From Synechococcus sp. CS-1325 (GTDB taxonomy: Bacteria > Cyanobacteriota > Cyanobacteriia > PCC-6307 > Cyanobiaceae), in the NCBI GenBank assembly GCA_025128135.1, contig JAHLYW010000041.1, forward strand, positions 116,521 through 180,520: a stretch of 64,000 nucleotides of DNA, in the 5' to 3' direction. The notes beneath the pieces are model-generated. The model ran no database searches. It was not told the DNA's origin and saw nothing but the letters and a program-made list of their open reading frames with translations. The first letter of the stretch is position 1, and every line of letters starts with the position of its first letter. Positions 59,333 through 64,000 of the stretch are shown in pieces. The position numbers were made by a program, and so were the translations under genes.

Positions 59333-60275
59333 GAGAATAGAACGGAGAATCAGCGATCTCGCATTCTCCCTTGACTCTATCCCCGACGTCGCTGTGCGAC
59401 AAAATCGGATTACGTTGACACTTTCGTTTGGCGAGGATGCTGACAAACTTTTTGCCGGCTGGGACTACAGAAGAGGCAGCTACTATATTAGGTATAGGGC
59501 AGAAACTGATAAGCCGAATCTTGTTGAACAGATTGCAGTGATGTTTCAGGGTCTTCCTCAGAAGGATGGGAAGCCAGATTCAGTGCAAGTAAACTCTGGC
59601 CGAACCACTGCTACGATTTATACTGGAGATAATGTAGCTGCAGTTAACGCTAATTGCAGAAGGCTTTGTGCACTTTTGGAGCCACTGTGCCTAGACAACA
59701 GCTTACGCACGTCTATGGCAGCCCAACGCACCACGAACGGCTTATCGCCAGAATGTTATTTCAAAGAGATAGCGACGCTAATCAAGCTGTGCATTGACAA
59801 CAATCTCAGTTGGCCATTAGCAAACTGGCGTCAAACCTTTGCATTTGATCTTGTTGATGACTTGATCGCCATTGGCTCTAGTAATACAGCATTCTCATCA
59901 GTGGCAGGGCCGTATCGTGAGCATGTGGTCCCTCTTAACCTTGTCCATCGACATGCAGTAAAAATTGCCGGCGAAGGCGCTTCAGTCGATGCACTAGCCA
60001 CTTTTCTCCGGTTAAATGTTCTACTCGTAAAACTTTCGGTAAGCGAAGCAGAGCACCTTAATCGATCTCCTGGTGGTACAGGTGGAAAGCTGCTTAAAGA
60101 GTCTATGCCTGATGGCTGGGAGTGGGGAGATGATCCAACGGAAAGACTGAGTGCGGCTGGAATAAATGTCTCACTAAATCATCCGGTTCCGAAATGGGAG
60201 CCATGGAAAGCAGCAGCAAAGAGATCTGGAATTCGGTCTAGAATAAGAGAAGCTCTTACTAAGAAGATCTTCTAA
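59322..60275 (+). CDS. Unrecognised cassette protein
   Basis: A protein of 317 residues from the ATG at 59322 (335 from 59274, 351 from 59220, where the ATG would overlap the attC core). I do not recognise the family. Visible features: a basic start (MPPRRIERRISDLAF), a beta-rich N-terminal third (RITLTLSFGEDADKLFAGWD), and in the C-terminal third YREHVVPLNLVHRHAVKIAG, which resembles the first strand of HNH-type nucleases (xEHVVP), followed by a Trp-rich end (DGWEWGDD). No signal or membrane span. It fills the third cassette. Confidence 0.75.
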   Translation: MPPRRIERRISDLAFSLDSIPDVAVRQNRITLTLSFGEDADKLFAGWDYRRGSYYIRYRAETDKPNLVEQIAVMFQGLPQKDGKPDSVQVNSGRTTATIYTGDNVAAVNANCRRLCALLEPLCLDNSLRTSMAAQRTTNGLSPECYFKEIATLIKLCIDNNLSWPLANWRQTFAFDLVDDLIAIGSSNTAFSSVAGPYREHVVPLNLVHRHAVKIAGEGASVDALATFLRLNVLLVKLSVSEAEHLNRSPGGTGGKLLKESMPDGWEWGDDPTERLSAAGINVSLNHPVPKWEPWKAAAKRSGIRSRIREALTKKIF

Positions 60276-60296
60276 TGGCCTAGATGCTAGTCAACC

Positions 60297-60386
60297 ATCT
60301 AACAACGCCATCCACCTGAGCCGCAACCGTCAGGTTTCTTTGTGTACATATCGCTCCCTGCGGCCAGGTGATGGCGAGCGTTAGGC
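60297..60386 (+). repeat. attC site 3
   Basis: Left core ATCTAAC (60297-60303) and right core GTTAGGC (60380-60386) both fit the RYYYAAC / GTTRRRY consensus. Arms CGCCATCCACCTGAGCCGCA and TGCGGCCAGGTGATGGCG pair with two extrahelical bases. Nearly identical arms to site 2. Confidence 0.95.
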
Positions 60387-60418
60387 CCCAAAGGCGCTAC
60401 ATCGACAACTCACCAGTA

Positions 60419-61288
60419 ATGAAAAGCTCTCGCCTCAGCAAGCTTGTCTCTGAACATGGAACCTGGGTAAAAGAAGATGTGTCTGGAATTCATGTGTATG
60501 ACGTCTCTAATCAACACGTACTTGTGCAAGCGGCAGGCTATCTGAAGCACGTATGGGCAAAGGAATCCGTCTGTAGCGTTTTCTTTCGAGGACAATCAAA
60601 GCTCTATCCGAGTCTTGAGCCCAGTCTGTACCGAGGTGCGAAGACCGAGAAGCAGAAAATGCTTCGCGACAAAGCGCTTGTGGCGTATCTAAAAGAATCC
60701 GAAGGAAACGTGATGCGAGCGGTCCCAGATTACGCGAGAGAAGCGCTACTGCAGCACTACGGTATTCGAACTCGATGGCTTGACGTCGTTGATAATATTT
60801 GGATCGCACTTTGGTTTGCATGTCATACAGCTCATGCCACTGGCCGAATTGGTGAGTATCTTCACTTTGAACGGCGGAGACCTGCAATTGACCCTAAGGC
60901 CCCTGAGTATGCGTACGTGCTTATGGTGAAAGTCGGAACGGAAGTTATCGACTCCAAGGCACCTGGTCTCTTCAGTGGCGCAGACACGGAGTTGATTGAC
61001 CTAAGAATCGCCGCCCCTTCTACGTTTCTTCGACCACATTCGCAGCATGGACTATTGTTTAGAAGGTCGAAGTGGACTGATTACAAGCATATGGACAACG
61101 CTGAGTTCGTGGTTGGTGTTCTCCGTGTAGGTCTTCGCGATGCTTTGGACTGGTTAGGCGAAGGTAGTTTAACGTCGATACATGCACTATTCCCACCTGC
61201 TACCTACGACTTTGGGTATCGAGAACTGCTTAACTCTGCGCCACCTGGAGACAAGACAATTTCCGGCATCAATGTCATTGGGGCCTAA
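60419..61288 (+). CDS. FRG domain protein
   Basis: A 289-residue protein with the name-giving FRG motif FFRGQSKLYPSLEPSLYRG (residues 55-73), then YAREALLQHYGIRTRWLDVV, the second conserved block of the family. FRG proteins occur in bacterial accessory regions and phages; their function is not established. The start is the ATG at 60419; one at 60368 lies inside attC site 3. The TAA stop (61286-61288) is part of the next attC core GCCTAAC, so the cassette carries no spare DNA. Confidence 0.88.
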   Translation: MKSSRLSKLVSEHGTWVKEDVSGIHVYDVSNQHVLVQAAGYLKHVWAKESVCSVFFRGQSKLYPSLEPSLYRGAKTEKQKMLRDKALVAYLKESEGNVMRAVPDYAREALLQHYGIRTRWLDVVDNIWIALWFACHTAHATGRIGEYLHFERRRPAIDPKAPEYAYVLMVKVGTEVIDSKAPGLFSGADTELIDLRIAAPSTFLRPHSQHGLLFRRSKWTDYKHMDNAEFVVGVLRVGLRDALDWLGEGSLTSIHALFPPATYDFGYRELLNSAPPGDKTISGINVIGA

Positions 61289-61351
61289 CCAGTCGCTCGA
61301 GCCGACATGCGTCGGCAAGCCTCCACATGCAGCTCAGCTTCAACGTTGGGC
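61283..61351 (+). repeat. attC site 4
   Basis: Left core GCCTAAC (61283-61289) and right core GTTGGGC (61345-61351) are both consensus. At 69 bp it is near the classical 59-base-element size. Inner arms GCTCGAGC and GCTCAGC pair with one extrahelical base; an extra perfect hairpin GCCGAC-ATGC-GTCGGC fills the tip. Confidence 0.9.
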
Positions 61352-61511
61352 CTCCTGGAATGGCCGTGATTGTAGCGATCGTGGCGTATGCTCGCATAGC
61401 AGCTCTACTCCGTTGTTGAGGTTGGCACGTATCTCTGCGAGCTGTACGCCAATCCGCCAGACGATGACCTGAAACGAACGGCTGAAAGCACAGTCCCCAC
61501 CGAGCAAATCA
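61352..61511. other. Possible cassette remnant between attC 4 and the hydrolase
   Basis: 160 bp without an intact gene. One frame reads LYSVVEVGTYLCELYANPP followed by DDDLKRTAEST, which looks like the tail of a lost gene, but stops interrupt it upstream. No attC. Confidence 0.35.
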
Positions 61512-62387
61512 ATGCTGGTAACCAAAGATTCCCGTCGTCTCTCCTATCTCGAAGTCGGAGATCCTAATGGCCCGCTTGTTATCCATAATCATGGCGGGCC
61601 AAGTAGCAGACTTGAGGCGCGGCTCTTTGCGGATGCGGCGTCAAAGCATGGGCTTCGGCTCGTTTGCGTCGACCGGCCAGGCATCGGACAGTCCAGTCCC
61701 CAGGAAGCACGCAGCTACTCAGGATGGGCTGACGACATGACGGCGATCGCCGACGCGCTGGGATACCGCGAATTCGGAGTGACAGGATGGTCGGAGGGTG
61801 GCCCGTGGGCGTTGGCAGCCGCGGCTTACATCGACCCCATTCGACTGCGCCACGTGACCAGCATCGCCGGCGGCAGTTACGGAGCTTTCGGCGACAACTG
61901 GGCAAAGAAGCACCTTTCAGCGGTTGATGCGCTAGGGGGATTTCTCGCACTGCATTTTGAGCCGGGCTTCCGACTCATGTATGCGGCCCTCGCCAAGACT
62001 GCCGTGGATTTCCGTGAGTCCTATATCCAGCAACTGTTGCATGCCATCAATGCGTACGACCAGGAGATCGTGCGACGCCCGGACTTCGCAAACGCCTTCT
62101 GCGAAGCAAGTGCCGAATGCTTTGCCCATGGAAGCGAGGGTCTGGTTCGCGATTCCGAATTGCTCTACCGGAGCTGGGATTTTGATGTTCGCCAAATCGA
62201 ACGACGCGTTCACCTCTGGCAAGGACTTGACGACCGGCTTGTGCCCGCTGTGATCAACAAGGAGATTGCCGACCAGATGCCTGGAGCGGTGTGGCATCCG
62301 GTGTCGGGGGCCGGTCACTTCGTGGCTATCGGTTCGGCAGAGGAAGTGTTCGGAATCGCCGCCGAGGAACTGGCCCAGAAGGCGTGA
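61512..62387 (+). CDS. Alpha/beta-hydrolase fold protein
   Basis: A 291-residue hydrolase with HNHGGPSSRLEARLF (oxyanion region), nucleophile elbow GVTGWSEGGPWALAAA, acid in GLDDRLVPAV and His in SGAGHFVAIG, so the catalytic triad is complete. The best fit is the general epoxide hydrolase/esterase group; the substrate is unknown. It follows the last attC but has no attC of its own, so it is either a cassette whose 3' site is gone or the first resident gene after the array. Its composition is intermediate between island and core. Confidence 0.87.
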   Translation: MLVTKDSRRLSYLEVGDPNGPLVIHNHGGPSSRLEARLFADAASKHGLRLVCVDRPGIGQSSPQEARSYSGWADDMTAIADALGYREFGVTGWSEGGPWALAAAAYIDPIRLRHVTSIAGGSYGAFGDNWAKKHLSAVDALGGFLALHFEPGFRLMYAALAKTAVDFRESYIQQLLHAINAYDQEIVRRPDFANAFCEASAECFAHGSEGLVRDSELLYRSWDFDVRQIERRVHLWQGLDDRLVPAVINKEIADQMPGAVWHPVSGAGHFVAIGSAEEVFGIAAEELAQKA

Positions 62388-62665
62388 GAAAGGGATGCAC
62401 TCTCGCCTGGCTTCTGGCCACAGTGGCATCAGCTGGGAGGTGAACATGATTGTCATGATGGAGTGCGAACTCGAGGGTCCTTGCTTGTGGAAGTTCCTCA
62501 ATTGATGCCTGGCAAAGGCTGAGGCTGTCCAGCCGGGCGAGAACGATGCCTTTCAGGATGGCGAGATGATCTTTGCTGATTTCCCAGGCTCTCGGCGCTC
62601 AGGTGAAGGCAGCGGATCACGAAACCTCCCGAAGCCGTTGCTGATGGATGGAACGCCAACTGGAT
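62388..62665. other. Gene-free stretch after the hydrolase
   Basis: 278 bp with no attC and no recognised gene. On the minus strand one frame reads KDHLAILKGIVLARLDSLSL followed by CQASIEELPQ, protein-like but lacking a start, perhaps debris of a lost gene. Confidence 0.35.
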
Positions 62666-63433
62666 TCAGACCGGAGCTTTGCTGAGCACCGCATGGGTCG
62701 CCGAGATCCAGGCGCCACTGGCGTCGTAGCGGCGGATCAAGCGCTCCATACGGCCGGAAGACAGCAGCCAACCGCCCTCCAGCACAAACGCCTCGCGGTG
62801 GCTCACCTGCTCCGGCAAATGGCAGAACCCACCATCGGGGAGCAGCCGCAGCCCCTCCAGCTCGGCTCTGCCCAGCTCCAGCCGGCAGTCGCACTGGACG
62901 GGTTCGGACCAGTCGGCACTGATCGTGGCCGCCTGGCCTATCCAGCTGCCGAGCAACTGGTCGGCACGGGTGGCGGGGCGCTCCGCTGCGGCGCTGCCGG
63001 CACGGAACTCACGGATCAGCACCAGCTGCTCAAAGCTGCCGGCCTCGCTGTACAGCAGCACAAGGCGGTGGCGGCGGTTGTCCCCGATGAAGCCGAACTC
63101 ACCGCCGAACGCTGTCTGTGGGGCAACCTGCAACGAGCCCTTGTTGAACGCTCCCGACGGGAAGAACACCACCTGCCGGCCCAGGCTGCGGTAGTCCTGC
63201 TCCACGGCGTAGCTGGATTCGCCTGCCCCATCTGCTGGCCCACCACCGACCGCCATCGCCGTTCCCGCCGGCCAGCGCCGCAGCCCAAAGCGCACCAGCC
63301 GGTCGTCATCGTCACTGGCCAGCGTGAGCACCGACGGGCTGCTCGCGCCCAGGACGCCATCGGCGGCCATGGTGGTGAAGCTGCCCCGCCATTCGCCGAG
63401 GTTGCACAGAAAGTTCTGCCACTGGCCGGGCAT
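62666..63433 (-). CDS. DUF3598 protein
   Basis: A 255-residue cyanobacterial protein that starts MPGQWQNFLCNLGEWRGSF, the family hallmark, followed by beta-rich sequence expected of a lipocalin-like barrel. Function unknown; some relatives lie near pigment genes. GC-rich and core-like in style, so chromosomal sequence resumes here. The start is the ATG at 63433; the frame stays open upstream only because it reads through the tRNA fragment. Confidence 0.82.
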   Translation of the reverse strand: MPGQWQNFLCNLGEWRGSFTTMAADGVLGASSPSVLTLASDDDDRLVRFGLRRWPAGTAMAVGGGPADGAGESSYAVEQDYRSLGRQVVFFPSGAFNKGSLQVAPQTAFGGEFGFIGDNRRHRLVLLYSEAGSFEQLVLIREFRAGSAAAERPATRADQLLGSWIGQAATISADWSEPVQCDCRLELGRAELEGLRLLPDGGFCHLPEQVSHREAFVLEGGWLLSSGRMERLIRRYDASGAWISATHAVLSKAPV

Positions 63434-63522
63434 CAATCCTGAGCAGACAGGAAATGATCCTAGGCAGTGCCTGACTGGGTTATCTCCACCAGCCACGGCA
63501 AGCTCCAGCCTGGCGGGCGCCC

Positions 63523-63566
63523 GGATGTTGCTGATGGGCGATGCCGGTTTCGAACCAGCAACATCC
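63523..63566. repeat. 11-bp inverted repeat straddling the tRNA fragment end
   Basis: GGATGTTGCTG (63523-63533) and CAGCAACATCC (63556-63566) are perfect inverses 22 bp apart; the right arm is the T-stem/variable part of the tRNA-Val fragment and the left arm lies just beyond its 3' end. Confidence 0.85.
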
Positions 63567-63582
63567 TGCTTGTAAGGCAGGC
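63535..63582 (-). pseudogene. 3' part of tRNA-Val(UAC), integration scar
   Basis: On the minus strand: anticodon arm CCTGC-CTTACAA-GCAGG (anticodon TAC), variable loop ATGTT, T arm GCTGG-TTCGAAA-CCGGC, 3' acceptor strand ATCGCCC and discriminator A. The D arm and 5' acceptor strand (which should read GGGCGAT) are absent; unrelated DNA follows at 63583. This is what remains at one end of an element that integrated into a tRNA 3' end. Confidence 0.8.
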
Positions 63583-63941
63583 AAAAGATGGGCAAAGGGA
63601 TTGCAAGAACTAGGATTTTTGATTCTCCCAAGCCGGGTTAGCGGAATTTTTAGCGGAGAATCGCTGTGGCAAGCCGCTGCCTGCTCCAGGAGTTTTGAAA
63701 GCCTTCCGATCAGACCTCATCCACCCAGCCCAGAGCCCAAGGCCGCGAGTCTCACGAGTCGCAGTGCTCCAGTGGCTTGGGTGGCTGCAGTAGGTCTGAT
63801 GGGAATTGGTTCAACCAGGTCATCAGAGCTGGCAATTCACGTTCCAGACCCAAAGCCAATAAGGGCACCTCGAAAAATCTACGTCGCTCCCTGACAGACT
63901 TTGAAATAAGCAATAGAATTGGTTCAGTTCAATACAGCTGA
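63583..63941. other. Non-coding stretch inside the putative tRNA-borne element
   Basis: About 359 bp with no recognised gene and a lower GC content toward its right end. The short motif TAGCGGA occurs twice near 63640-63655. It probably contains the left end of the insertion sequence that follows; I could not define its inverted repeat. Confidence 0.4.
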
Positions 63942-64000
63942 ATGGGACAGCGTGGATTCTGGGATGAGGAGAAGCGCATCCACAGGCTTCAGCAGAAGAA
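63942..64000 (+). CDS. IS5-type transposase, 3' end missing
   Basis: The first ~20 residues (MGQRGFWDEEKRIHRLQQKK) match the characteristic start of IS5-family transposases common in cyanobacteria. The gene runs off the right edge, so its integrity cannot be judged. Confidence 0.75.
   Translation, partial: MGQRGFWDEEKRIHRLQQK

Larger units (their letters stand above)
57221..61351. mobile_element. Integron cassette array without integrase (CALIN)
   Basis: Four attC sites in one orientation separate gene cassettes: HEPN-motif gene (antisense) | 58186-59215 Mrr nuclease | 59216-60380 unknown | 60381-61345 FRG protein. Each cassette has a single gene, almost no other DNA and ends in an attC, as expected for integron cassettes. 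Base composition is clearly lower in GC than the flanks. No tyrosine recombinase of the IntI type is in the window. Confidence 0.85.

Noticed and set aside
63535-63630. Complete tRNA-Val gene
   Set aside because: The D arm and the 5' acceptor strand are missing; only the 3' part can be folded.

Overview
The window comes from a high-GC unicellular picocyanobacterium of the Cyanobium / Synechococcus (alpha-cyanobacterial) type. This rests on the photosystem genes psaC, psbK, psbI, psbN and psbH, on ntcA, on many small protein families found only in cyanobacteria (DUF3155, DUF4079, DUF1997, DUF3181, DUF3146, DUF3084, DUF3598, DUF3769), on a compact layout with many 4-bp start/stop overlaps, and on scattered HIP1 octamers GCGATCGC (for example 3402-3409, 50139-50146, 54175-54182). 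The species cannot be fixed from the sequence alone.

1-11.6 kb, nitrogen, molybdenum and amine block: the 3' part of an FdhF/YdeP-type molybdopterin oxidoreductase, an APC permease, a transglutaminase-like protein overlapping a glutamine-synthetase-like ligase, a divergent isochorismatase-type cysteine hydrolase, the molybdenum cofactor genes moaA and mobA, and a polyamine-type ABC transporter potA-potD-potB-potC whose potA has no ATG, GTG or TTG start.

11.6-56.9 kb, core chromosome: transketolase, fabF-acpP, divergent psaC, glmS, a CNNM/CBS membrane protein, a Gfo/Idh oxidoreductase, a GH15 / phosphorylase-kinase-like giant, a WecG-family glycosyltransferase convergent with psbK, tgt, cobS, a Hik2/CSK-like sensor kinase, purH, ispH, amt, sfsA, murJ, tRNA-Arg(ACG), glyA, a WecA-type transferase, cinA, leuCD, an LptD-like outer-membrane protein (DUF3769), psbI, a GH38 alpha-mannosidase, psbN/psbH, tatA, pth, a YqgF-like protein, ntcA, a CobA/BtuR-like protein that has lost its Walker A motif, and dcd.

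57.2-62.4 kb, accessory region: base composition becomes visibly more AT-rich and the gene style changes. I read this as an integron cassette array without an integrase in the window (a CALIN). Four attC sites (58100-58191, 59132-59221, 60297-60386, 61283-61351), all in the same orientation, delimit cassettes carrying a HEPN-motif protein (antisense to the array), an Mrr-type restriction endonuclease, an unrecognised protein, and an FRG-domain protein. An alpha/beta hydrolase follows without an attC of its own. The content suggests phage defence. This is the most unusual part of the window.

62.6-64 kb: a core-like DUF3598 gene, then the 3' part of a tRNA-Val(UAC) gene whose 5' half is replaced by unrelated DNA (the usual scar of integration into a tRNA), and the first 20 codons of an IS5-type transposase running off the right edge. 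A second mobile element therefore probably begins at about 63583 and continues beyond the window.
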